A DNA stretch of 51,289 nt, from positions 1-51,289 of IMG/VR virus record IMGVR_UViG_3300018062_000001; one strand, given 5' to 3'. This DNA is from a virus. The translations under genes and the position numbers were made by a program. A model generated the notes under the pieces. It did no database searches, was not told the DNA's origin, and was given only the letters and a program-made list of their open reading frames with translations. Positions 14,522-22,029 of the stretch are shown here, one piece after another. Positions within the stretch are counted from its first letter, which is position 1; each line of letters begins with the position of its first letter.

Positions 14522-15748
14522 ATGCCACGACTTCTGAAAAAGTCTTGGTTAGATTCCTTTCTCGAATATACAGATGAAAGTACAGCCCCTCTAGAATGGT
14601 TACGTTGGGCAGGTATTAGTGCTATCTCCACTTCTTTAAAAAGGAATTCATATATATGGTGGCATAGAATTCAACTATATCCAAACCAATATATAATTCT
14701 TATCGGTCCACCCGGTATTGGAAAAGGAGATGCAGTAGGATTTGCCATTGACATTACTAGAGCAGCGGGAACTGTTAACTATCTGTCCGATTGGAATACG
14801 CCACAAGAGATGATAGACGAACTTGCAACAGGATATAATAAACCAGTTCTAAGTGTCAGCTCTACTGGCGTAACTACAGGATTAATTTCAGTAGATCGCT
14901 CCGCATGTATATTAGGAAAAGAATTAGCGGTAGTATTACAGTCTTATGATAATTTACATACAATATTATGTAGATGGTGGGATGATGGAGAATTTGATTA
15001 TAAAACTAAGAACAAAGGCAAATTTCTAATACGAGAATTATGTGTTTCAATGCTTGCTGGTTGTGTCCCAAGATATATAAAGCATCTTTTGAAAGATACT
15101 CAAGCAGTAGTAACATCTGGCTTTACTGCTCGTTGTATATTTATTCTTGAAAAAGAAAAACGAAAACAAATAGAATTTGATTTTGGTAAAGTATCTAATA
15201 CTAATCAACAATTAAGAGATGATTTAGTACATGATCTTAAAGAGATAGGAAATATAAATGGCGAATTTTGTTTTGACATCGGTGCCGAAGGATTTTGGAG
15301 ACAAAAATTCCAAGAAAGACAAAAGAGATATTCTGGAAGGGGAAATAATAGTAGTGATGTTAGTCAGGACTTTGAGTCCAGAGTCGAAGCCCACATCATT
15401 AAAACTGCCATTGCAATTTGCGCTTCAGACGCTGATACGAGAACAATCACAAGAGATCACCTTGAAAGAGCTACAGAATATGTTGAAAGAGTCGAAAATA
15501 AAATTGATACTATCTTCAGGGGTGTTGGTGAAAGTCCTTTGGCCCCAGGAGAAGGATACGTCTTAGATTTTATAGAAAGTTCTAAATATACAACACTTAA
15601 TGATGTTATAAGAGCATGTAAAAGACATGTGACTGTTTCACAAATAAATGATATAATAGCACAATTACAATATAGTGGTGATGTAATTTATGATTTAAAT
15701 GGGACTGGAAAACAAGTTATTAAATATATAGGAAAATCTCATCCATGA
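14522..15748 (+). CDS. DUF3987-type replicative ATPase/helicase
   Basis: This is a 408-residue protein. WLRWAGISAISTSLKRNSYI (27-46) and YPNQYIILIGPPGIGKGDAV (53-72) match the DUF3987-type phage ATPase, with Walker A GPPGIGKG at 62-69. TKNKGKFLIRELCVSMLAGC gives the sensor region. The last 60 residues (SKYTTLNDVIRACKRHVTVS) look like a winged helix. Family members are thought to act as replicative helicases or loaders. Its position beside the polymerase genes supports this. No primase motifs are present, so priming must come from the host or an unrecognised gene. Confidence 0.78.
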   Translation: MPRLLKKSWLDSFLEYTDESTAPLEWLRWAGISAISTSLKRNSYIWWHRIQLYPNQYIILIGPPGIGKGDAVGFAIDITRAAGTVNYLSDWNTPQEMIDELATGYNKPVLSVSSTGVTTGLISVDRSACILGKELAVVLQSYDNLHTILCRWWDDGEFDYKTKNKGKFLIRELCVSMLAGCVPRYIKHLLKDTQAVVTSGFTARCIFILEKEKRKQIEFDFGKVSNTNQQLRDDLVHDLKEIGNINGEFCFDIGAEGFWRQKFQERQKRYSGRGNNSSDVSQDFESRVEAHIIKTAIAICASDADTRTITRDHLERATEYVERVENKIDTIFRGVGESPLAPGEGYVLDFIESSKYTTLNDVIRACKRHVTVSQINDIIAQLQYSGDVIYDLNGTGKQVIKYIGKSHP

Positions 15749-16122
15749 GTGTAGCATTAGGAAAGTATAAGAATTATTCTATTGAAGAAATTTGTTATCC
15801 GCATTCTGTTAACTTAATTAAAGAAAAATTATTAACTAGACGTAATATATTAAATAATAATTATTTAACACCTTGTTGGATATACACTGGATGTTTAACT
15901 AAAAAAGGTTATGGAGTAATAACAATAGTAAGAAGAAATTTACCAGTGCATGTATTATCATTTATGATATTTAAATCAAATGAATATAATTATAAATTAT
16001 GGGTACTTCATAAATGTGATATAAGATCATGTTTTAATCCAGAACATTTATATCAGGGGACGAATAGTAATAATATGAAAGATATGTGGAAACGTGGTAG
16101 AAGAAAAATAAAAGGAGATTAA
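15745..16122 (+). CDS. HNH endonuclease (free-standing)
   Basis: This 125-residue protein contains CWIYTGCLTKKGYGVITI, VHVLSFMIF, then VLHKCDIRSCFNPEHLYQGT and NSNNMKDMWKRG, the HNH_3 pattern of phage homing-type nucleases. The His-Lys-Cys and NPEHL supply metal and catalytic residues. It overlaps the helicase gene by 4 bases and may be a selfish element that has settled in an operon. Confidence 0.9.
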   Translation: MSVALGKYKNYSIEEICYPHSVNLIKEKLLTRRNILNNNYLTPCWIYTGCLTKKGYGVITIVRRNLPVHVLSFMIFKSNEYNYKLWVLHKCDIRSCFNPEHLYQGTNSNNMKDMWKRGRRKIKGD

Positions 16123-16128
16123 TATTAA

Positions 16129-16686
16129 ATGGAGAATAATGAGAGAGAGTGGGGAATAATAGCCGAAAAACATGCAATACGTCCAATACATGATCGTGTT
16201 CTTATTCTTATTGATCCAATAAAAACACATTATGATTGTAAGGATTGCCTTGGAAAAGGGCACACAGATGAAATTTGTCCTAATTGTAATGGTACAAAAT
16301 TAGAACCAAGACACTCAAAAGATTCAGAACCGGAGGCTTGTAGAGACTGTACATTTTCTGGTGAAGTAACTAGAACATATGGATATAGAATATGTCCAGT
16401 ATGTAAAGGACGTAAAGGGATTATTGCTATTCCCGAGAATGCTCTAAAAAGACCTCTTACTGGTAAAATAATTTCTATAGGACAAAAGGTGGAATATTTT
16501 AAAGTCGGAAATCATGTTATATTCACTACATTTACTGGAACTGAATTTGAAATAGAAGGAATACCATTAAGAATTGCTGTTGAAAAAGATATTATTGGAG
16601 AATATAAAGCTCTTACTAAAGATGCTACACAAGATAAAATACAAGAAGAAAAATACGAAGAATTAAGTGATTTGGGAGTTGAATAA
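16129..16686 (+). CDS. GroES co-chaperonin with inserted DnaJ-type zinc domain
   Basis: This 185-residue protein is a chimera. Residues 17-29 (IRPIHDRVLILID) align with the start of GroES. Residues 97-159 (GIIAIPENALKRPLTGKIIS, then KVGNHVIF and EIEGIPLRIAVEKDIIGEY) align with its remainder. Between them, residues 37-92 carry four CxxC repeats (C37/40, C50/53, C71/74, C89/92), two of them in CxxCxGxx form. The spacing is close to the DnaJ zinc domain, which holds two zinc ions. The insertion sits beside the mobile loop, the arm that contacts GroEL. An acidic tail follows. It could bring unfolded phage proteins to the host chaperonin; that role is inference. The gene overlaps the next stop-start by 1 base. 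Confidence 0.88.
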   Translation: MENNEREWGIIAEKHAIRPIHDRVLILIDPIKTHYDCKDCLGKGHTDEICPNCNGTKLEPRHSKDSEPEACRDCTFSGEVTRTYGYRICPVCKGRKGIIAIPENALKRPLTGKIISIGQKVEYFKVGNHVIFTTFTGTEFEIEGIPLRIAVEKDIIGEYKALTKDATQDKIQEEKYEELSDLGVE

Positions 16687-16964
16687 TGGATATAACAGTT
16701 AATAAAACAACATTTAGATTCCATTGGGGATTTCCATTATTTTTACTATTTATTATTTTCAGTTTTTATTTGTGGCACTCTCATAGTAATTTATATTGGA
16801 ATAATCAATGGAAAAAACACCGATGGGCTTCTGATTATTGTAAAGATAGAGGATATGATATAAGAAATTGTACAATACAATTTAAATTGCCGGATCAACT
16901 ATCAAGAGAAACAGCTTATTTTGATTACTGTTTTGAACATGGAGAGTTACGCAGAATAAAATAA
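16686..16964 (+). CDS. Small membrane protein
   Basis: This 92-residue protein has one membrane segment (FPLFLLFIIFSFYLW, about 16-30). A polar domain follows with two cysteine pairs at a distance (DYCKDRGYDIRNC, then FDYCFEHG). It is coupled to the GroES-like gene (TAATGG). It ends 9 bases before the convergent fibre gene, with no visible terminator between. Confidence 0.6.
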   Translation: MDITVNKTTFRFHWGFPLFLLFIIFSFYLWHSHSNLYWNNQWKKHRWASDYCKDRGYDIRNCTIQFKLPDQLSRETAYFDYCFEHGELRRIK

Positions 16965-16973
16965 TAAAATAAA

Positions 16974-18938
16974 TTATGTGCCAATACAAAATCCATTAAG
17001 AGTATCTGTACCTGTCCCTGTAAGAGCAAAAGCACTTCCAGAGGAGGGAACAAATTTTATAGCGGCTGCACTATTATTATCAAAGCCACTACAATAATAA
17101 GTTGAAGAATTAGTATAAACAGCAGAACCAGAAAGAGTAATATTACAAGAAGTTCCTAATATACAACTCCAAACAACTATATGTGGATTAATAACTTGAG
17201 TTCCATTAATTGTATAAGCAAGCGGAGAGGTTGTTAAATTTGTAACTGGAGTGGTACTTGTAATAGAAAATGGTGTTGTACCCGTAGCAAGTGTAGATAC
17301 TATTTGAGATATTGTTGTAATAGTTCCAGAAGCATTAATATTTGCTACAGGTGTCCCACAATTTGTACTATTACCACAAAAATAAACAATACTACCAGTT
17401 CCAGCACCTACCATAAATTTTACAGAAGCAGTACCAGCAGCATTAATTTGGGTATCACCATTTCCAGATGACGGAGCTATAAGATTAATTCTATTAACTG
17501 TTCCATCACTAATAAAGAGATTATCACCAGTAGAAGTATTTCCAGTAATTTTCCATTTAATTGAGTTCTGATCCGAAAAAGCGATACTAACTGGTTTACC
17601 AGCACTACAAGACGGACATGTAGGATATAAATTATCTAAAACGAGAATATTATCATTTCCGGCGTCATCTCTATTAAGATGAAACCCATATCCGCCCGAC
17701 TGCCAACCACCTTGCATTACTGCTACTCTTTGCCAATTAGATGCACTTCTATTATTTGAAGTCCATAATGTTCCAATACCACCAGCATAATTACCAGTGG
17801 TGGATATTATTGATGCTGTAGCATTTAAATCTCCATTTTGTGCATTACTATTAAATACTGCATTTTCAGCACCTACAGACAAATCAAATTCTACTGTTCT
17901 ACAGGGGCCACGATTAGAAAGTCCAAAACATATTGCTACACCATTAATTGCCTCTATCCCACCAGAATATGATGGAGATGATAAATTTAATCCTTCTGTT
18001 CTATTTGCATTAACAAATAATAAAGCAGATTCATTTCCAGTCGCAACCCCACCTGGACAACTATAAGTAGTACCGTCCCAAAAACAACCTTGTATTAAAT
18101 AAGGAAATGTAAAATTTCCATTATTTCCAGTAATACTATAACTTTCAAAATGACTTGTATTTACAGTTCCTTGTCCAAATGCACCTACTTGTTGATTTTG
18201 CCATTGATCTGACAATGATAAAAATGTATAACTTCCTTGCGGTGGTGTTATAGTTTCATTAGTAAATAAACCAATATTAGGAGTAATATCTCCTATCGGT
18301 CCTTGTATATGTGTAAAAACTCCTGCATTGGGAGTAACAGAACCAATAGAACCGGGACTTCCCCAATTAGCGCTAGAAATTGAAGTAAATCCCGAACCAT
18401 TACAAGTAAGATTAACACATTGACGAAAAGAACTATCAGTTGTTCTTACATACATACCACCTATACCAGTATTAACTTCTGCATCAGAATAAGCATATCC
18501 TATTACTGGATTAGGATTAATTACAGGTGGAATTACTTGATTACTAAATATTGTACTTAAATTCATACTGCTACCAGTTATAACAATAGCAATCATCTGA
18601 GAACAAGCACGAACACTAGCCTGTGGACAAATAGTAAATTGCCATTTACTTCCGCTTGGTAAGATACCATTTATATTATCATCAAGAGTTACTGATAAAG
18701 TTCCAGAAGAGTTAATAGAACCTGTAATTAATCCACCACCTTGTAATGAATGGCCTTGATTTGTGAATGGACCTGGAATATTCGGGGTTGCTATAAATTG
18801 AACAGAATAAGAACCATTATTCCAAGTTTGTCCCTGAGAATCTGTTATAGTTGCAGTTACTGATGTAAGTATTTGAGCTTTAGATATATTAAGGCCCAAA
18901 AGCAATAGGCTCATCAAGATCAAGAATTGCTTGTTCAT
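16974..18938 (-). CDS. Secreted-type tail fibre/spike protein
   Basis: This is a 654-residue protein. The N-terminus MNKQFLILMSLLLLGLNISK then AQ is a Sec signal peptide. The mature part begins with a beta domain (TSVTATITDSQGQTWNNGSY). SPGSIGSVTPNAGVFTHIQG and the repeat GPIGDITPNIGLFTN are typical of phage fibre stalk-to-tip joints. The end (FALTGTGTDTLNGFCIG) resembles fibre C-termini. An in-frame ATG five codons earlier is ignored because GGCGGGA fits this start. A signal peptide on a tail fibre is unexpected. It is the last gene of the leftward cluster and overlaps the upstream gene. Confidence 0.7.
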   Translation of the reverse strand: MNKQFLILMSLLLLGLNISKAQILTSVTATITDSQGQTWNNGSYSVQFIATPNIPGPFTNQGHSLQGGGLITGSINSSGTLSVTLDDNINGILPSGSKWQFTICPQASVRACSQMIAIVITGSSMNLSTIFSNQVIPPVINPNPVIGYAYSDAEVNTGIGGMYVRTTDSSFRQCVNLTCNGSGFTSISSANWGSPGSIGSVTPNAGVFTHIQGPIGDITPNIGLFTNETITPPQGSYTFLSLSDQWQNQQVGAFGQGTVNTSHFESYSITGNNGNFTFPYLIQGCFWDGTTYSCPGGVATGNESALLFVNANRTEGLNLSSPSYSGGIEAINGVAICFGLSNRGPCRTVEFDLSVGAENAVFNSNAQNGDLNATASIISTTGNYAGGIGTLWTSNNRSASNWQRVAVMQGGWQSGGYGFHLNRDDAGNDNILVLDNLYPTCPSCSAGKPVSIAFSDQNSIKWKITGNTSTGDNLFISDGTVNRINLIAPSSGNGDTQINAAGTASVKFMVGAGTGSIVYFCGNSTNCGTPVANINASGTITTISQIVSTLATGTTPFSITSTTPVTNLTTSPLAYTINGTQVINPHIVVWSCILGTSCNITLSGSAVYTNSSTYYCSGFDNNSAAAIKFVPSSGSAFALTGTGTDTLNGFCIGT

Positions 18939-19290
18939 ATTCCCGCCAATCAATATTCATTTCTATTGCAAGTAATTTTTCTATAAAAGTTGCAAATACA
19001 TGTTCTTTATGATATGGAGCAAGAGGAGAATCTCCGGGTTCTGATATATCATATTTTAATCTTCTAGTTTCATATTCTTTATCAAATGCTGTAATAACTT
19101 CTTCTCTTATTCCTTTTCTTCTAGTAAGAAATTCTTCTATCTGTTCATGTATAGAAACAAGAAATTCATATTCTTCTTTATGCATTCTACTAATACGAAA
19201 TTGTTTTACTCCGGCGTAATCATAATAATCGCCAACAGTACAATATCTCTGTTGATTATGTGGAATAGTCTTTATTTCATTGTGAATCAT
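18889..19290 (-). CDS. Hypothetical protein
   Basis: This is a 133-residue, mostly helical, charged protein (MHKEEYEFLVSIHEQIEEFL; IREEVITAFDKEYETRRLKY). No family is recognised. Its 3' end overlaps the fibre gene by 50 bases, and the ATG follows a GGATAATATT site. It could be a fibre-assembly helper by position only. Confidence 0.6.
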   Translation of the reverse strand: MIHNEIKTIPHNQQRYCTVGDYYDYAGVKQFRISRMHKEEYEFLVSIHEQIEEFLTRRKGIREEVITAFDKEYETRRLKYDISEPGDSPLAPYHKEHVFATFIEKLLAIEMNIDWREYEQAILDLDEPIAFGP

Positions 19291-19299
19291 AATATTATC

Positions 19300-19704
19300 C
19301 TATCTAAGCCAACTTAAAACTTGATTTTGTTTAATTTTAGATAAGAATTGAAATATGGTTAATCCAATTCCTAATGCTCATGAACCATAAACAGTCCATT
19401 CATATTGATCTTTATGTTTAATATTTTGTTTATTTCTATATCTAATTCGTATTCTACCGCCAAATATTTCTTTTAATTTATCTATTGGTTCTTTATTTAC
19501 TTGTGCAAGAAATATACGAATTGCACCATTAATTTTATGTTTACTAATACATCCTTCTCCTTCGATAAATCCTGCTGCCCAACAAATATCTTTAGTAGTT
19601 ATATTTCTTATAGCTTTATTTCCACCATCTCGTCTAATTCGATGAATGAATACAGTTCCAGGTTCTATAATAATATTCTTTCTATAGTCAATCATTTCAA
19701 CCAC
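19300..19704 (-). pseudogene. LAGLIDADG endonuclease interrupted by one TGA
   Basis: The first 108 codons contain CWAAGFIEGEGCISKHKING (a LAGLIDADG motif), IFLAQVNKEPIDKLKEIFGG and YEWTVYGS, then a TGA at 19380-19378. The same frame continues for 25 codons (ALGIGLTIFQFLSKIKQNQV, then LSWLR) to a TAG at 19302-19300. That extension matches the helix expected after the YxWxV strand in single-motif LAGLIDADG enzymes. I read it as a nonsense mutation. TGA ends other genes here (for example 5607 and 7210), so genome-wide recoding is unlikely. It lies between the ATP-grasp gene and a hypothetical gene and overlaps the former by 13 bases. Confidence 0.72.
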
Positions 19705-20984
19705 CCATGTCTTGCCAAAATCTCATATCTTTTTATACATTTTTCCTCAAGATCAGTTCGATATTGCATGTCTGGTATTTGAATTTTTTTTAATTTTTCT
19801 CCCAACTTTCCAAATGCCTTTTGCGGTGTGTAGTCGGCTTGAATAGGAACGCCGATAAGACCAGACACACCAAGGCTATACAACTCACTAGATTTATCAA
19901 GATAGCAATCATATAAAAAACAATTTTTAATAATATCATCTTCTTCTATTCCTTCAATAGGTACATCACTTCTTAAAATTTTTTCATCTTTAGTTTCCGT
20001 AGGATATGGAGGAATAGATAGACGAACGCCAACAGCAAAAGTAGAATCAATATTATAATTAGGAGTATTCCCCGAAGCAATATCAAAAAGAAATTCACCA
20101 AGGTCTGAACTAATACAAGAAAAAATTGTAGCACTTGCATCATAACCAAATCTTGGTGTCCACTCTAGTCCATATAATTCTGAATCAGTTACTATAGAAT
20201 TAAGATCAAGCATTCCTCTATAATTATATTGTTGAAGAAATGATTTTAATTTTCCAAGACCTTCTCTAAATATATAAGGTCTATTTGCAGGAAGATCGTC
20301 ATAAAGCCAAACAAGATTACCAGCACAACCAGTATTAGGACCAACTCCATCATTCATTAATTTCTTTTCTTCTATAGTCCCATTTATTAAATAGAAATTT
20401 TCTCCATTAAAGTATCCCTCTGTAGAGATTTCAGTTCCTTCAACAAATTCTTGTAATATAAAAGTTGCCCCTTTAGAGAGACTTCCAAGCCTGTCAATAT
20501 ATTTAAGTAAGTCCTCTGCGCTTTTAGAGACATATGTTGTGGCTGTATCTTGTTCTTGTCCACCGAAAGGTTTAAAAACATATCGTTTATTTGTTTTTCT
20601 AATAAATTTCTTTGCAGCGTTAAGTTCCTCAAAGACTTCATATTCTGGCACCTTTATATCACATTCTTCCATTACCTCTATTCCAAATAGACGATTATCT
20701 TCAAGCTCAGAATTTAAATCCCCATCTCCAATACAAGGTATATTTTTAGCAATACAAGTCTCCGCTAATTTTGGATGACCAGTAAGATCAAATAAAACAA
20801 GATCATATTTTGTAATGTCTGGTAAAGACAACAAGGGTTGCTTTATCAACCCTTGTAAAATGTATTTAAGATTTTTATTTTCTTTTTGATCTAAATAAAT
20901 ATCGACAGAATGACCTTCAGCCTCTAATCTAATAGAGAACCAAGCACCATACATTGAATATGTACAAATAAGTATTTTTGCCAT
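19692..20984 (-). CDS. ATP-grasp ligase
   Basis: This 430-residue protein has the ATP-grasp order: a Rossmann-like N-terminus (ILICTYSMYGAWFSIRLEAE), KRYVFKPFGGQEQDTAT with the ATP-binding Lys, LQEFVEGTEISTEGYFNG, and YGLEWTPRFGYDAS with the metal-binding Glu and Arg. It resembles PurD-like carboxylate-amine ligases, but residues specific for glycinamide ribonucleotide were not recognised. Such enzymes can also join amino acids to peptides. The next gene upstream in the transcript (21004-21183) encodes a Lys-rich small protein, a conceivable substrate. It lies in the virion region, away from nucleotide genes. Confidence 0.8.
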   Translation of the reverse strand: MAKILICTYSMYGAWFSIRLEAEGHSVDIYLDQKENKNLKYILQGLIKQPLLSLPDITKYDLVLFDLTGHPKLAETCIAKNIPCIGDGDLNSELEDNRLFGIEVMEECDIKVPEYEVFEELNAAKKFIRKTNKRYVFKPFGGQEQDTATTYVSKSAEDLLKYIDRLGSLSKGATFILQEFVEGTEISTEGYFNGENFYLINGTIEEKKLMNDGVGPNTGCAGNLVWLYDDLPANRPYIFREGLGKLKSFLQQYNYRGMLDLNSIVTDSELYGLEWTPRFGYDASATIFSCISSDLGEFLFDIASGNTPNYNIDSTFAVGVRLSIPPYPTETKDEKILRSDVPIEGIEEDDIIKNCFLYDCYLDKSSELYSLGVSGLIGVPIQADYTPQKAFGKLGEKLKKIQIPDMQYRTDLEEKCIKRYEILARHGWLK

Positions 20985-21003
20985 TCATTTGATAAAAATA
21001 TTA

Positions 21004-21183
21004 TTAATATGGTGATGTCCATCCTGCAATATTTGGATTCCCACTTGCATGTTTCTTCTTCTTACTTTTTCCAGCCTTAGACATAGCAATAGCTATAGCT
21101 TGTTCTTGTGGTTTACCTGAGTGCATTTCTGTTTTTATATTTTCAGAGATAACTTTTTTACTCTTTCCTTTCTTTAAAGGCAT
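21004..21183 (-). CDS. Small basic conserved phage protein (PLKKGKSKK family)
   Basis: This is a 59-residue protein. [20 protein letters not shown], then [20 protein letters not shown], is a motif I recall from many phages of different hosts (DUF6496-like), usually near structural genes. It starts 7 bases after AGGAG; an ATG ten codons upstream is ignored. The Lys runs suggest nucleic-acid binding. It is followed 19 bases later by the ATP-grasp gene. Confidence 0.75.
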   Translation of the reverse strand: MPLKKGKSKKVISENIKTEMHSGKPQEQAIAIAMSKAGKSKKKKHASGNPNIAGWTSPY

Positions 21184-21237
21184 AGTAACTCCTGTAAAAT
21201 TATTTCTAATCATAATATAAAAAGATTAAAAATAAAA

Positions 21238-21477
21238 TTATTTTGCATGACTATGAGGAAGATTTAAATTAGTTTTCTTTTTTGATTTTCTGATATCTGC
21301 CCAATCAGCTCCTTTTTGCATTCCTGTATTAACAACTTCATCTGTACTTGTTGTTATAACACCAGAAGAACCACCACCAATTCCCACTGGTGGACCAGAA
21401 TCATGTCCACCATCATGTCCTACCTTATGAATTGCTTCCTTAACTTCTTGAGTCGTATGAAAATGCGGTGCTACCAT
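21238..21477 (-). CDS. Hypothetical His/Gly-rich protein
   Basis: This is a 79-residue protein. The N-terminus is His-rich (PHFHTTQEVKEAIHKVGHDG), followed by a Gly/Ser linker and a basic tail ending LPHSHAK. The start follows AAGGAGAAATATA. The His clusters could bind metal. No family is recognised; the context suggests a minor virion protein. Confidence 0.6.
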   Translation of the reverse strand: MVAPHFHTTQEVKEAIHKVGHDGGHDSGPPVGIGGGSSGVITTSTDEVVNTGMQKGADWADIRKSKKKTNLNLPHSHAK

Positions 21478-21494
21478 TATATTTCTCCTTTTTA

Positions 21495-21872
21495 TTAATC
21501 TACCGTACCCGACAACGATGTTGGTGTTGGTGTTGTGATATTTGGCACTGCTATTTGTACCTCAGTATCGCAGGCACTTTCACCTCCAGTCGCTGAGTTT
21601 ACTGCACTAACATTATAATTATATGTTGTGCCCAACGTCACATTTGTATCCGTATAACCAAGAGCAACTATACCTGTAGCATACGGAACTGGATTATTAA
21701 CTCCGGTACAAGCATTACCACCTACAGCACGATAAATATTATATGTACATCCTGTCGTACATGTATCATTCCATGTTAAAACAACAGTATGCTTACCGGG
21801 ATTATTTGCTAAACTTCTCACTCCAGAAAAGAAAAACAAGCTCAATACGATTAGCAGTATAAGTTTTTTCAT
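21495..21872 (-). CDS. Exported fibronectin type III-like protein
   Basis: This 125-residue protein opens with MKKLILLIVLSLFFFSGVRS, a Sec signal peptide. A single Fn3-like domain follows: HTVVLTWNDTCTTGCTYNIY, then VALGYTDTNVTLGTTYNYNV and AVNSATGGES. Two Cys pairs could form disulfides outside the cytoplasm. Fn3/Ig domains often decorate phage particles and bind cell-surface glycans. Export before assembly would be unusual. Confidence 0.7.
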   Translation of the reverse strand: MKKLILLIVLSLFFFSGVRSLANNPGKHTVVLTWNDTCTTGCTYNIYRAVGGNACTGVNNPVPYATGIVALGYTDTNVTLGTTYNYNVSAVNSATGGESACDTEVQIAVPNITTPTPTSLSGTVD

Positions 21873-22029
21873 AAATTTTACTTAGTATTTGTTTTAAATA
21901 GTCTTTTGATATATTAAGTCTAAATACTATTGCATCTAAAGACCAACCAAGAGCACTTAATTCACATATTTCATATTCCTTGCCAGAAAGTTCAGAGCAT
22001 TTTTTATATTCATCTTTATTTAATTTTAT
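21802..22029 (-). CDS. Putative helix-turn-helix protein with ATA start
   Basis: The open frame contains ELSGKEYEICELSALGWSLD then AIVFRLNISKDYLKQILSKI, a LuxR/sigma-region-4-like helix-turn-helix. It has no ATG, GTG or TTG. An ATA at 22029-22027 sits 8 bases after a strong AAGGAG and overlaps the upstream stop codon, the geometry of a genuine start. From that ATA it is 75 codons and overlaps the start of the Fn3 gene by 71 bases. ATA initiation is rare, so a remnant that lost its start is the main alternative. Confidence 0.45.
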   Translation of the reverse strand: MKLNKDEYKKCSELSGKEYEICELSALGWSLDAIVFRLNISKDYLKQILSKIYEKTYTANRIELVFLFWSEKFSK

